The position numbers were made by a program, and so were the translations under genes. From Streptomyces sp. NBC_00162 (GTDB lineage: Bacteria; Actinomycetota; Actinomycetes; Streptomycetales; Streptomycetaceae), in the NCBI RefSeq assembly GCF_024611995.1, contig NZ_CP102509.1, forward strand, positions 5,084,001 to 5,148,000: a stretch of DNA of 64,000 nt, written 5' to 3'. How positions within the stretch are numbered: the first letter of the stretch is position 1; every line of letters begins with the position of its first letter. This document shows positions 1 through 8,182 of the stretch, piece after piece. The notes under the pieces are model-generated. The model saw only the letters and a list, made by a program, of their open reading frames with translations. It was not told the origin of the DNA and did no database searches.

Positions 1-2
1 CC

Positions 3-536
3 GACCGCTACACGATGTGGGCGGCCGCGGAGTCGATGTGGCGTGAGCGGCCGGCGGTGGGGGTGGGGCTGAAGGGCTTCCCGGCCCACCGGGACGGGCA
101 CGCCTCGCTGGGGCTCTCCTCGGGCAGTGACACCGCGGGCGCGGGGCAGGCGTACCTGCGCCAGCCGCTGCTCTCCCCGCACAACATGTACCTGCTCATC
201 CTGAGCGAGCAGGGGCTGATCGGGCTGACCGCGCTGGCGGGCGGCTGGGCGGCGCTGCTGGTGGCGGGGGCGCGGCGGCTCGCCTCCGGTGCCGCGGGAC
301 GGATCCGGGACTGCGGGCTGATCGCGACCGGGCTGTTCGTGTGGCAGCTGACCGACTTCCTGTACGCGGACATCGGCGGGCCGTCCACCGTCCTGACCGG
401 AGTGATCATCGGGCTTGCCGCCTGGTGGGCCCTTCCCTCCCGGGGGGACACGGATCCCGGTGGCCCGGGTGGCCCGCCGGTCCGCGCTCCCCGTACGGCC
501 CGGGGCTCGGCCCCTGAGGGTGCGGCCACCCGGTGA
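3..536 (+). CDS. O-antigen ligase/polymerase family protein (3' end only)
   Basis: The gene enters from the left edge, so only about 177 C-terminal residues are visible and the start is unknown. The fragment has the HNMYLLILSEQGLIG signature of the Wzy_C/O-antigen ligase family (a conserved His-Asn followed by a small-residue helix), then two or three hydrophobic segments and a Pro/Arg/Gly-rich cytoplasmic tail. Members of this family are polytopic membrane enzymes that polymerise or ligate lipid-linked glycans. Its stop overlaps the GTG of the MurJ-like flippase by 4 bp, so it belongs to the same operon. The family call is good; whether it acts as ligase or polymerase cannot be told. Confidence 0.75.
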   Translation, partial: DRYTMWAAAESMWRERPAVGVGLKGFPAHRDGHASLGLSSGSDTAGAGQAYLRQPLLSPHNMYLLILSEQGLIGLTALAGGWAALLVAGARRLASGAAGRIRDCGLIATGLFVWQLTDFLYADIGGPSTVLTGVIIGLAAWWALPSRGDTDPGGPGGPPVRAPRTARGSAPEGAATR

Positions 537-2518
537 CGGACACCCCGCAGACCGGAACGCGGCCCGCCTCCGGTCCTCCGGCCGGGGCGGGCCCGGCCCG
601 CGTGCCGGGCGCCCCCGCGGGCCCCGGGAGCGTGCCGGACCCGGCCGCCGTACCGTCCGCGCCGCCCGGCGGCCGGGCTCCCGTCCTGCCGGACCCCGGG
701 TTCGTGGCGGGGGCGCTGCCCGGTGCCGCCGGGCATCCGGGCGGGGTGCTGGGACCGCGCAGCGTGCGGGTGGCGGCCCGCGGCGGCTCCGGCCGCCCGG
801 CGTCCGCCCTCGCGGCCTCCGCCGGGACCGGCGCCCCGGCACCCGGATCCCCAGGCCGTAGCGGCCCGGCACCCGGACCGCCCGCCGCCCCGAGCGGGAA
901 CGGGCCGGCGCCGCTCGGGCGGTTCCTGGCCAAGGCCGCCGCCGTCACCGCCGGGCTGACCGCGGCCGGTGCGGTGTTCGGACTGGTGCGGGACCAGACC
1001 ATCGCGCACCTCTTCGGGGCCGGGCACGACAGCGACGCCTTCCTGATCGCCTGGACCGTGCCCGAGATGGCCTCGACGCTGCTCATCGAGGACGCCATGG
1101 CGCTGCTGATGGTGCCCGCCTTCAGCCACGCCCTGGCCAGGCGGGCGGCCAGCCGGGCCGGGCTCACCCGCAAGGAGGCCCGCGCGCAGGACCCAGTACG
1201 GCTGCTCGTGGGGGCGACCCTGCCGCGCCTCGCCGTGTTCCTGGCCGCGGTGGCCTCCGTGCTCGTCGTGGCCGCGCCGCTGGTCGTCGCCGTGCTCGCG
1301 CCCGGCCTGCCCGACCCGGAACTCGCCGTCCAGTGCACCCGGATGACGGCGCTGACCGTCATCTCCTTCGGCATCGCCGGGTACTTCAGCGCGGCACTGA
1401 GGGCGCACCGGTCCTTCGTGCCGCCCGCCGCGATCTACGTCTCGTACAACGTCGGCATCATCGGCACCATGGTCGCGCTGCACGCCCTGTGGGGGGTGCG
1501 GGCCGCCGCCGCCGGGGTCGCCGCCGGCGGACTGCTGATGGTCCTCGTCCAACTGCCGGCCTTCATCCGGAACGTGGGCTTCGGCCCGCACCGGGCCAAG
1601 GGGGCCCCGCGCAGCCAGCGCGACCGCGACCGCCCCACCCTCATCGCCTTCGGCGTGATCGCCCCCGTGATCTTCTTCGCCGTCTTCCGGCAGTCACAGG
1701 TGCTCGTCGAGCGGTTCCTCGCCGCCTCCCTGCCGCCCGGGGCGATCTCGCACCTCAACTACGCGCAGAAGGTCGCGCAGATGCCGATGGTGCTCTCCCT
1801 GATGATCTGCACCGTCACCTTCCCCGTCGTCGCCCAGGCGATGGCCGGCGGGGAACGCGAGAAGGCCCGGCGCCGGGTCGAGCAGGACCTCGCCCTCGCC
1901 TGCCTCGCCGTCCTGATGGGCACCGCACTCGTCATCGGCTACGCGCCCCAGATCATCCAGGTCCTCTTCGAACGCGGCGCGTTCACCCACCGGGACACCC
2001 TCGCCACCGCCTCCGTCATGCGGGTCTACGGACTCGGACTCCTCGGCCACTGCCTCGTCGGGGCACTGTCCCGGCCCTTCTTCTCGACCGCCCGGCCCAC
2101 CTGGTTCCCGGCGCTCGCGATGGGCGCCGGACTGCTCGTCAACATCGTGGCCGGAGCCTTCGCCGTCGGCTGGTGGGGCACCTACGGCATCGCCGCCGCC
2201 AACGCGGCCGGCATCTCCACCACCGCCGTCCTGCTGCTCACCGGCCTCGGCTCCCGGATCATCGCCATCCGGGTCCGCCGCGTCGCCGTCAGCATCGGGC
2301 GGCTCGCGGTGTCCGCGGCGGCCGCCTGCGCCACGGGCTGGATCGCCGGGCCCATGATCCCCGACCCGAAGCTCAGCGCCGCCCTCGGCTGCCTGCTGGT
2401 CCCGGCCATGTTCGGAGCCACCGGCACCGCCATACGCGCCCTCGAAGTCACCGCCCTGCCCGGTCAGATCGACCGGTTCACCTCCCAGTTCACGCAGAGG
2501 TTCCGCAATGTCCGCTGA
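533..2518 (+). CDS. MurJ/MVN-family lipid-linked glycan flippase
   Basis: A 661-residue protein of the MOP superfamily, murein-precursor flippase type. The first ~125 residues are Pro/Ala/Gly-rich, predicted disordered and unlike the rest. The multi-helix core begins near GRFLAKAAAVTAGL and carries the family's FGLVRDQTIAHLFG segment and, further on, SQVLVERFLA and the LFERGAFTHRDT region. It presumably moves an undecaprenyl-linked glycan across the membrane. Because it lies between a Wzy-like protein and a deacetylase/glycosyltransferase, an exopolysaccharide subunit is a likelier cargo than lipid II; that is inference. The GTG start overlaps the previous stop (GTGA). The disordered N-terminus could mean the true start is further downstream. 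Confidence 0.85.
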   Translation: MTDTPQTGTRPASGPPAGAGPARVPGAPAGPGSVPDPAAVPSAPPGGRAPVLPDPGFVAGALPGAAGHPGGVLGPRSVRVAARGGSGRPASALAASAGTGAPAPGSPGRSGPAPGPPAAPSGNGPAPLGRFLAKAAAVTAGLTAAGAVFGLVRDQTIAHLFGAGHDSDAFLIAWTVPEMASTLLIEDAMALLMVPAFSHALARRAASRAGLTRKEARAQDPVRLLVGATLPRLAVFLAAVASVLVVAAPLVVAVLAPGLPDPELAVQCTRMTALTVISFGIAGYFSAALRAHRSFVPPAAIYVSYNVGIIGTMVALHALWGVRAAAAGVAAGGLLMVLVQLPAFIRNVGFGPHRAKGAPRSQRDRDRPTLIAFGVIAPVIFFAVFRQSQVLVERFLAASLPPGAISHLNYAQKVAQMPMVLSLMICTVTFPVVAQAMAGGEREKARRRVEQDLALACLAVLMGTALVIGYAPQIIQVLFERGAFTHRDTLATASVMRVYGLGLLGHCLVGALSRPFFSTARPTWFPALAMGAGLLVNIVAGAFAVGWWGTYGIAAANAAGISTTAVLLLTGLGSRIIAIRVRRVAVSIGRLAVSAAAACATGWIAGPMIPDPKLSAALGCLLVPAMFGATGTAIRALEVTALPGQIDRFTSQFTQRFRNVR

Positions 2519-3284
2519 CACCGACACGGCGCCCGCCGCCGTGGTGGTCCCCGCCCGCCGGACCGCATCGCCGTGGGTCCTGATGTACCACTCCGTCGCC
2601 GAGTTCACCGACCCCGCGGAGGATCCGTACGGCATCACCGTCACCCCCCGCGCCCTCGAGGCCCAGCTGCTGTGGCTGCGCTCCCGCGGGCTGCGCGGGG
2701 TGTCGGTCGGCGAGCTGCTCCGGGCCCGGGCGGCCGGACGCGCGGCCGGGCTGGTCGGGCTGACCTTCGACGACGGCTACACCGACTTCCTGACCCACGC
2801 GCTCCCGCTGCTGCGCCGCCACGGCTGCACCGCCACCCTCTTCGTACTGCCCGGGCGGCTCGGAGTGGACAACGTGTGGGACCCGCTGGGGCCGCGCAAG
2901 TCCCTGCTCACCGCCGAGGGCATCCGCGAAGTCGCCGACGCCGGGCAGGAGATCGGCTCGCACGGGCTGCTCCACCAGGACCTCACCGCGGCCCCCGACC
3001 ACGTCCTCCAGCAGGAGCTGCGCGGCAGCCGCGACCTGCTGCGCGAGCTGACCGGGACGCTGCCCGAGGGGTTCTGCTACCCGTACGGGCACCTCGACGC
3101 CCGGGTCGTCGACGCCACCCGGGCCGCCGGGTACGGGTACGCCTGCGCCATCGACCCCGGGCGGCTCGCGGGCCCGCACGCCCTGCCCCGTACGCACATC
3201 AGCCAGGCCGACGCGGGCGCGCGGCTCCGGATCAAGCAGGTGCGCCACCAGGTGCGGGAGCTGCGGCGGGTGGTCAGCCCGTGA
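2508..3284 (+). CDS. Polysaccharide deacetylase (NodB homology domain)
   Basis: A 258-residue carbohydrate esterase family 4 protein. It has the NodB motifs LTFDDGYTDF (metal and catalytic Asp pair), SHGLLHQDL (the two metal-binding His) and FCYPYG. It would remove N- or O-acetyl groups from a polysaccharide or its precursor. No signal peptide is evident, so it may act on a cytoplasmic or lipid-linked intermediate. The ATG lies 11 bp inside the flippase gene and the stop overlaps the GTG of the glycosyltransferase, giving tight translational coupling. The substrate cannot be read from sequence. Confidence 0.88.
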   Translation: MSADTDTAPAAVVVPARRTASPWVLMYHSVAEFTDPAEDPYGITVTPRALEAQLLWLRSRGLRGVSVGELLRARAAGRAAGLVGLTFDDGYTDFLTHALPLLRRHGCTATLFVLPGRLGVDNVWDPLGPRKSLLTAEGIREVADAGQEIGSHGLLHQDLTAAPDHVLQQELRGSRDLLRELTGTLPEGFCYPYGHLDARVVDATRAAGYGYACAIDPGRLAGPHALPRTHISQADAGARLRIKQVRHQVRELRRVVSP

Positions 3285-4510
3285 CGGCGGCCAAGGTACT
3301 TCACGTCATCACCGGACTCGGGGTCGGCGGCGCCGAGCAGCAACTGCGGCTGCTGCTGCGGCACATGCCGATGCGCTGCGACGTCCTGACGCTGACCAAC
3401 CCAGGGCCGGTGGCCGAGGGGCTGCGCGCCGACGGGGTCCGGGTCGTCCACCTCGGGATGCGGGGCAACCGGGACCTCGGAGCGCTGCCGAGACTGGTGA
3501 AGTTCATCCGGCGCGGCCAGTACGACCTCGTGCACACCCACCTCTACCGGGCCTGCGTGTACGGGCGCCTCGCGGCCCGGCTGGCGGGCGCCGGGGCGAG
3601 CGTGGCCACCGAACACTCCCTCGGCGAGGGTGAGATCGAGGGCCGGCCGCTGTCGCGCGGGGTGCGCGCCCTGTACCTGGCCAGCGAGCGGCTGGGAGCC
3701 GCGACCGTGGCCGTCTCGGACACCGTGGCCGCCCGGCTGGAGGACTGGGGGGTGCCGGCCGCGCGGGTGCACGTCGTACCGAACGGGATCGAGGCCGTCC
3801 GCTTCCGCTTCGACGAGGGCGTACGGCGCTCCACCCGCGCCCGGACCGGGCTGCCGGAGCGGGCCTTCGTGGTCGGCGGGGTCGGCCGGCTGGTGCCGGG
3901 CAAGCGGTTCGACGTCCTGGTGCGGGCCGTGGCCGCGCTGCCCGGGGCGCACCTGCTGCTGGCCGGGGACGGGCCCGAGCGCGCGGGGCTGCGGCTGCTC
4001 GCCGCCGAGCTGGGCGCGCAGAGCCGGATCCACCTGCTGGGGGAGCGGAACCCGCTGGGCGACAGCGCGGACGGCCGCACCCCGGGGATCCCGGCTCTGC
4101 TGGCCGCCATGGACGTCTTCGTCTCGCCGTCGCGGGAGGAGGCCTTCGGGCTGGCCGTGGTCGAGGCGCTGGCCGCCGGGCTGCCGGTACTGCACGTCAC
4201 CTGCCCGGCCATCGACGACCTGCCCCCCGCGCAGGCCCCCGGCGCCCGCCGCATCGGGACCGGCACGGACGAGCTGATCGCGGCCCTGCGCGGCCACATG
4301 GAGGCGGGCGTCCGCCGGCTGCCCCCGCCGCCGGTGGTCCGCCGCTACGACATCGCCCGCAGCGCGCGGCAGCTGCTGGACGTGTACGACCTGGCCCTGG
4401 CCGGGGCCGGCTCCCGGGGCTCCGCCCCGGACCCCGCGCCGCGAACTCCCCCGGCCATTGCCGAGAGGCGCCCCCAGGCGGGGCTGGACATGCCGGTGGG
4501 GCTGGAATGA
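3281..4510 (+). CDS. GT4-family glycosyltransferase
   Basis: A 409-residue GT-B glycosyltransferase. The N-terminal half opens with VLHVITGLGVGGAEQQL, the usual glycine-rich beta1-alpha1 of GT4 enzymes. The C-terminal half has GVGRLVPGKRFDVLV and the donor-binding E-x7-E motif in EEAFGLAVVEALAAGLPV. It should transfer a sugar from a nucleotide-activated donor to a lipid-linked acceptor at the inner membrane face. The GTG at 3281 overlaps the previous TGA, and homology begins immediately after it. The same frame stays open far upstream, but that part is a shadow of the deacetylase. The last ~40 residues are Pro/Ala-rich. Confidence 0.88.
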   Translation: MTAAKVLHVITGLGVGGAEQQLRLLLRHMPMRCDVLTLTNPGPVAEGLRADGVRVVHLGMRGNRDLGALPRLVKFIRRGQYDLVHTHLYRACVYGRLAARLAGAGASVATEHSLGEGEIEGRPLSRGVRALYLASERLGAATVAVSDTVAARLEDWGVPAARVHVVPNGIEAVRFRFDEGVRRSTRARTGLPERAFVVGGVGRLVPGKRFDVLVRAVAALPGAHLLLAGDGPERAGLRLLAAELGAQSRIHLLGERNPLGDSADGRTPGIPALLAAMDVFVSPSREEAFGLAVVEALAAGLPVLHVTCPAIDDLPPAQAPGARRIGTGTDELIAALRGHMEAGVRRLPPPPVVRRYDIARSARQLLDVYDLALAGAGSRGSAPDPAPRTPPAIAERRPQAGLDMPVGLE

Positions 4511-5361
4511 CCGGCCCCACGTACCCGAAGGAATCGAACCCCGTTCAGGAAGCGAGCACGCTCATGGCCGACAGCGCCGACCAGAAGAAGTCCGAGAGCA
4601 AGTCGGAGAGCAAGTCCGAGAGGAAGTCCGAGAGGAAGTCGGAGAAGAAGTCCGACCACCGATCCGAGAGGAAGCGGGCCCGGCGGCGGTTGCTGCCTCC
4701 CCCCGCCTGGTGGCCGCTGCCCGCGTGCGCCCTGCTCGGGCTGGCCGCGGGAGGGGCGTACGGGGTGCTCAAGGCCCCCGAGTACGCCGCCACCAGCTAC
4801 GTCGTCGCCGTGCCGGACGACACCACCGAGCCGGCCACCGCCCTCGGCTTCTCCCAGGCCTACGCCCGGATCGCCACCAGCAGCTCCACGCTCGCCTATG
4901 CCCAGCCCCGCGCGGGCATCAGCGCGCGCCAGCTGCGGACCCAGGTGCGGGCCGAGACCTCCCCCGAGTCCCCGATGATCGCGATCACCGGTACCTCCAA
5001 GAGCCCCGGCGAGGCCGCCGACATCGCCAACGCCGTCGCCGACGCCCTGTCCCTGAGCAGCAATCAGGCCGCGAAGAACACCGGCGTGCAGCTGCTGCTG
5101 TTCAACCAGGCCGTGGCCCCCACCGACCCCGCCTCCCCGTCCGCCGCCATCAGCGGCGCCGTCGGGATGTGCGCCGGCGGCCTGCTGGGCGGGCTGTGGC
5201 TGCTGGCCCGGCCCGCCCGGCGCAAGGAGCAGGAGGAACCGCGGGCTCAGACGCGGGTTCGGGCGCAGTCCTCGGAGGAGCACCCGCTCGTCGAGGAGTA
5301 CGCCTCGCTCCCCGCGCAGGGTGAGCACACCGAGACCAAGGAGAAGGAGTCCGTGCGATGA
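4507..5361 (+). CDS. Wzz-like chain-length/polysaccharide export membrane protein
   Basis: A 284-residue protein with two membrane segments (about residues 68-90 and 215-235) enclosing an extracytoplasmic domain, the layout of Wzz/YveK-type co-polymerases without a kinase domain. The N-terminus holds a highly charged Lys-Ser-Glu repeat (roughly residues 28-50). The C-terminus is a charged cytoplasmic tail. It would influence polymer length or export of the glycan made by this operon. The ATG at 4507 forms ATGA with the previous stop. An internal ATG at 4564, preceded by AGGAA, is an alternative that keeps the charged tract. Confidence 0.7.
   Translation: MTGPTYPKESNPVQEASTLMADSADQKKSESKSESKSERKSERKSEKKSDHRSERKRARRRLLPPPAWWPLPACALLGLAAGGAYGVLKAPEYAATSYVVAVPDDTTEPATALGFSQAYARIATSSSTLAYAQPRAGISARQLRTQVRAETSPESPMIAITGTSKSPGEAADIANAVADALSLSSNQAAKNTGVQLLLFNQAVAPTDPASPSAAISGAVGMCAGGLLGGLWLLARPARRKEQEEPRAQTRVRAQSSEEHPLVEEYASLPAQGEHTETKEKESVR
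4587..4660 (+). repeat. Short tandem repeat encoding Lys-Ser-Glu tract
   Basis: Degenerate 12-bp units of the type AAGTCCGAGAGS repeat about six times inside the Wzz-like gene and encode KSES/KSER units. The tract is strictly coding and in frame, so unit loss or gain would shorten or lengthen a charged, presumably cytoplasmic, N-terminal tail. Confidence 0.75.
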
Positions 5362-6500
5362 GTTCGGGCCCCGCCGCGGCCCTGTCGGTGACGCTGTGCC
5401 GCGACCCCCGGCAGTTCGCCGCGCTGGAGGAGCCGTGGAACCGGCTCGTCCGCGCCTGTCCCACCGCGACCCCCTTCCAGAGCCACGCCTGGCTGCACTC
5501 CTGGTGGCTGTCGTACGGGAAGGACGGCCGGCTCCGGATCGTCCTCGTGCGGCGCGGCGAGGAGCTGGTCGGCGCGGCCGCGCTGATGCTCGTACACCGG
5601 CCGCTGCCGCTGCTGGTGCCGCTCGGCGGCCCCATCACCGACTACTTCGACGTGCTCGTGTCCGCGGAGTACACCGACCTGGTCGTCCCGGCTCTGGCCC
5701 GCGGGCTGCACCGGGCCGCCCGGGGCGCGGTCGTCGACCTGCGCGAGGTCCGGCCCGGTGCCGCGGCCGAGGCGCTGTTCAAGCACTGGCCCGGGGTCGG
5801 CGCCCAGCTCACCGACTCCACCTGCATGGAGCTGCCCGCGCTGCCCTTCGACGAGCTGGTCAAGCGGATGCCGGCCTCCGGTGCCCAGCGGGTCCGGGCC
5901 AAGCTCCGCAAGACCGACGCGGCCGGGATCGAGGAGCACGATGTCGCCGAGCAGGAAGTGCCGCGCGCCGTACGGACCCTGCTGCGGCTGCACGAGAAGC
6001 AGTGGCGCGGCCGCGGGGTGACCCCCGAGCACCTCAGGCCCCGGTTCGCCGAGCACCTGACCCGGGCCACCCGGCGGATGGTGCGGGCCGGGGAGGGCCG
6101 GCTGACGGAGTTCCGGCTGGACGGCAAGGTGGTGGCGGCCAACGTCACGCTGCTGTCGGCCGGGCTCAGCGGCGGCTACCTGTACGGCGCCGACCCTGAC
6201 CTGCGCACGCGCAAGGTGGACGTGGCGACGCTGCTGCTGCGCCACGAGGCCGGTCGGGCGTACGCCGAGGGCCGCCCGGTGGTGAGCTTCCTGCGCGGCG
6301 ACGAGCCGTACAAGAACCACTGGCGACCCGAGACCGTGGTCAACCAGCGGTTCCTGCTGGCGACCACCGCGCTCGCGCCCCTGCTGCGGCTGCACGAGTC
6401 GCAGGTGACGGGGCGCGAGCGGGCGGTGGACGCGCTGCGGGAGGCGCTGCCGGCCGCCAGGGACTGGCGGGCGCGGCTCAACGAACTGCGGGTGCGATGA
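5358..6500 (+). CDS. GNAT-fold acyltransferase, BioF2/FemAB-like
   Basis: A 380-residue protein resembling the CelD/BioF2-like acetyltransferases, which are double GNAT folds related to FemAB peptidoglycan aminoacyltransferases. Features include PFQSHAWLHSWW near the N-terminus and the late SFLRGDEPYKNHWRPE segment typical of this family. Members acylate sugars or lipid-linked precursors in polysaccharide operons. Its ATG overlaps the stop of the Wzz-like gene (ATGA), so it is the last gene of this operon. It ends 5 bp from the convergent GH26-like gene. Family assignment is fair; the acyl donor and acceptor are unknown. Confidence 0.75.
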   Translation: MSSGPAAALSVTLCRDPRQFAALEEPWNRLVRACPTATPFQSHAWLHSWWLSYGKDGRLRIVLVRRGEELVGAAALMLVHRPLPLLVPLGGPITDYFDVLVSAEYTDLVVPALARGLHRAARGAVVDLREVRPGAAAEALFKHWPGVGAQLTDSTCMELPALPFDELVKRMPASGAQRVRAKLRKTDAAGIEEHDVAEQEVPRAVRTLLRLHEKQWRGRGVTPEHLRPRFAEHLTRATRRMVRAGEGRLTEFRLDGKVVAANVTLLSAGLSGGYLYGADPDLRTRKVDVATLLLRHEAGRAYAEGRPVVSFLRGDEPYKNHWRPETVVNQRFLLATTALAPLLRLHESQVTGRERAVDALREALPAARDWRARLNELRVR

Positions 6501-6505
6501 CCCGT

Positions 6506-8032
6506 CTAGAAGGGCCAGAAGCCGGAGCCCTCGCCCAGGTCGACCTTGACGCAGAACGACTGCTTGCCGACCAGCTTGGAGAGCCACTCGCCGAAGCTGA
6601 GCGGGATGCACCACTCCTTGCTGTTGACCGGCGGCTTCGCCGGTTCCGGCAGCGGCTGCGGCTTCGGCTGGGACGGGGAGGGGGTGGGCTCGGGCGACGG
6701 CACCGGGGTCGGGACCACGGGGGTCGGGGCTCCGGAGGGTGTGGGGACCTGCGGCGCCGGAAGGTCCGGCGAGGGCACGGGCGTCGGCTCGGGCACCTCG
6801 GGAGTCGGGACCAGCGGGCTCGGGGTCACCGGGAGCGGGACCTCGGGCGTGGGGGCCACGGGGGTCGGGGTCGGCACGGCCGGCGTCGGGATCTGCGGGG
6901 TCGGGAGGTCCGGTGTGGGGACGGCCGGCGTCGGGACGGCCGGTGTGGGTACGGCCGGCGAGGGCACGACGGGCGTCGGGACCACCGGGGTCGGGACCAC
7001 CGGGGTCGGGACCACGGGCGTGGGCACCACCGGGGTCGGGATCACCGGGCCGGACGGGTCCGACCTCAGCGCCTGGCGGAAGACCTTCGTGGACTCCGGG
7101 TTCTGCTTGCACTGCCACACGCCGTGCGGGCAGTAGTCGGTGATGGTGTGGTAGAGCGGCTTCTGCTGCTCGATCCACTTCAGCATGCGCCGCACGTACT
7201 CCGGATTGTCCCCGCGCCGGAACAGCCCCCACTCCGGGTACGAGATCTGCTTGCCGTGTGCTTCCGCGAAGTCGACGTGGTCCTGGAGCCCGTACGGCTG
7301 GGAGATCTGCTCGTCGAAGGTCCGGCCGGGACCCTGGTCGTACGAATCCATTCCGATGATGTCGACCACGTCGTCGCCCGGGTAGCACCTGGTCCAGCCG
7401 ATGGCGTCCGTACCCCTGTTCGGGGCGAAATCGAACTTGAACTTCTGTCCGGGCACGGCACGCATCGTGTTGACGATGCGCTTCCAGTACACCTTCCAGT
7501 TCTCCGGGTCCGGAGCGCAGCGGTGGGTGTAGGTGGTGCCGTTCATCTCCCAGCCCAGCACGATCACCGTGTCCGGCACGCCCGCTTCCACCAGCCGCTC
7601 CGCCAGTCTCTGGAAGTGCCGGTCGAACTCGCCCTCCGCGCCCGCCCTGATCAGCCGCGCCACCTGGTAGTCGGACACCCGGCCCTCGTTGCGCGCCTGC
7701 ATGGGCACGTTGAGGACGAACAGCCGGTCGTCCTCGGCCCGGCGCCACTCGGCCCAGTCCTCCAGGAAGTCGACGTTGCCCTCGATGCCCGCCCACCGGT
7801 CGCCGGGCAGGTAGGTGTGCCCGACCCGGATCTCCTTGCCGCCCAGCCAGCGCGACAGGTACGGGATCCGGGCCACGCCGGGCGGCCCGTAGTGGAGATA
7901 GGCGCCCATGGCGACGTCCGAGCCCGGGTACCGGTCGTCGTCGGGAGTCGAGAGTGCGGCTCCGGTGGCCAGCAGTCCGGCCGTGACCGTACCGATGCAG
8001 GTGCTTGCCAGGCGGCGGCGTGGTCTGGGCAT
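6506..8032 (-). CDS. Secreted GH26-like glycoside hydrolase with Pro-Thr-Val repeat linker
   Basis: A 508-residue secreted protein. An Arg-rich signal peptide (PRPRRRLAS, a possible Tat signal) precedes a catalytic domain to about residue 325. It has VIVLGWEMNGTTY, matching the acid/base Glu motif of GH26 beta-mannanase-type enzymes, and SYPEWGLF, matching the nucleophile Glu. Residues ~330-455 are a repetitive PTPVV/PTPEV linker. The last ~40 residues form a small Trp/Cys-containing segment of unknown role. The start at 8032 is chosen for the GGGAG ribosome-binding site 5 nt upstream. It probably trims or releases the glycan made by the neighbouring operon, which is inference. Confidence 0.8.
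   Translation of the reverse strand: MPRPRRRLASTCIGTVTAGLLATGAALSTPDDDRYPGSDVAMGAYLHYGPPGVARIPYLSRWLGGKEIRVGHTYLPGDRWAGIEGNVDFLEDWAEWRRAEDDRLFVLNVPMQARNEGRVSDYQVARLIRAGAEGEFDRHFQRLAERLVEAGVPDTVIVLGWEMNGTTYTHRCAPDPENWKVYWKRIVNTMRAVPGQKFKFDFAPNRGTDAIGWTRCYPGDDVVDIIGMDSYDQGPGRTFDEQISQPYGLQDHVDFAEAHGKQISYPEWGLFRRGDNPEYVRRMLKWIEQQKPLYHTITDYCPHGVWQCKQNPESTKVFRQALRSDPSGPVIPTPVVPTPVVPTPVVPTPVVPTPVVPSPAVPTPAVPTPAVPTPDLPTPQIPTPAVPTPTPVAPTPEVPLPVTPSPLVPTPEVPEPTPVPSPDLPAPQVPTPSGAPTPVVPTPVPSPEPTPSPSQPKPQPLPEPAKPPVNSKEWCIPLSFGEWLSKLVGKQSFCVKVDLGEGSGFWPF
6712..7047 (-). repeat. 15-bp-period coding repeat (PTPVV linker)
   Basis: This is a degenerate tandem array inside the GH26-like gene. Near-identical units GGGACCACCGGGGTC dominate 6965-7042 and more divergent ones lie to the left. 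It encodes a rigid, extended Pro-Thr-Val linker. High unit identity in the distal part suggests recent expansion by slippage. Confidence 0.8.
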
Positions 8033-8093
8033 GGCGTCTCCCGAGCTTTCCTGAATCGGTTTGCTTACCAAAGACGTTAGGCATCAGATCCGA

Positions 8094-8131
8094 CGAATGG
8101 CCTGTCCGGTGACGCCCGCCTAGGCCATTCG
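8094..8131. promoter_or_regulatory. Inverted repeat between divergent GH26-like and ATP-grasp genes
   Basis: A perfect 10-bp inverted repeat, CGAATGGCCT at 8094-8103 and AGGCCATTCG at 8122-8131, is separated by 18 bp. It sits about 60 bp from the GH26-like start and about 50 bp from the ATP-grasp start. It could be an operator serving both divergent genes, or a leader hairpin. No matching regulator gene is adjacent. Confidence 0.45.
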
Positions 8132-8182
8132 CAGTCGCACATCATCCCCGCTTGGTCCGACTAGGTGAAAGACACCGCTGCC

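Noticed and set aside
6712..7047. Possible CRISPR-like array of short repeats
   Set aside because: Units are 15 bp without unique spacers, continuous in frame and encode a Pro-Thr linker.
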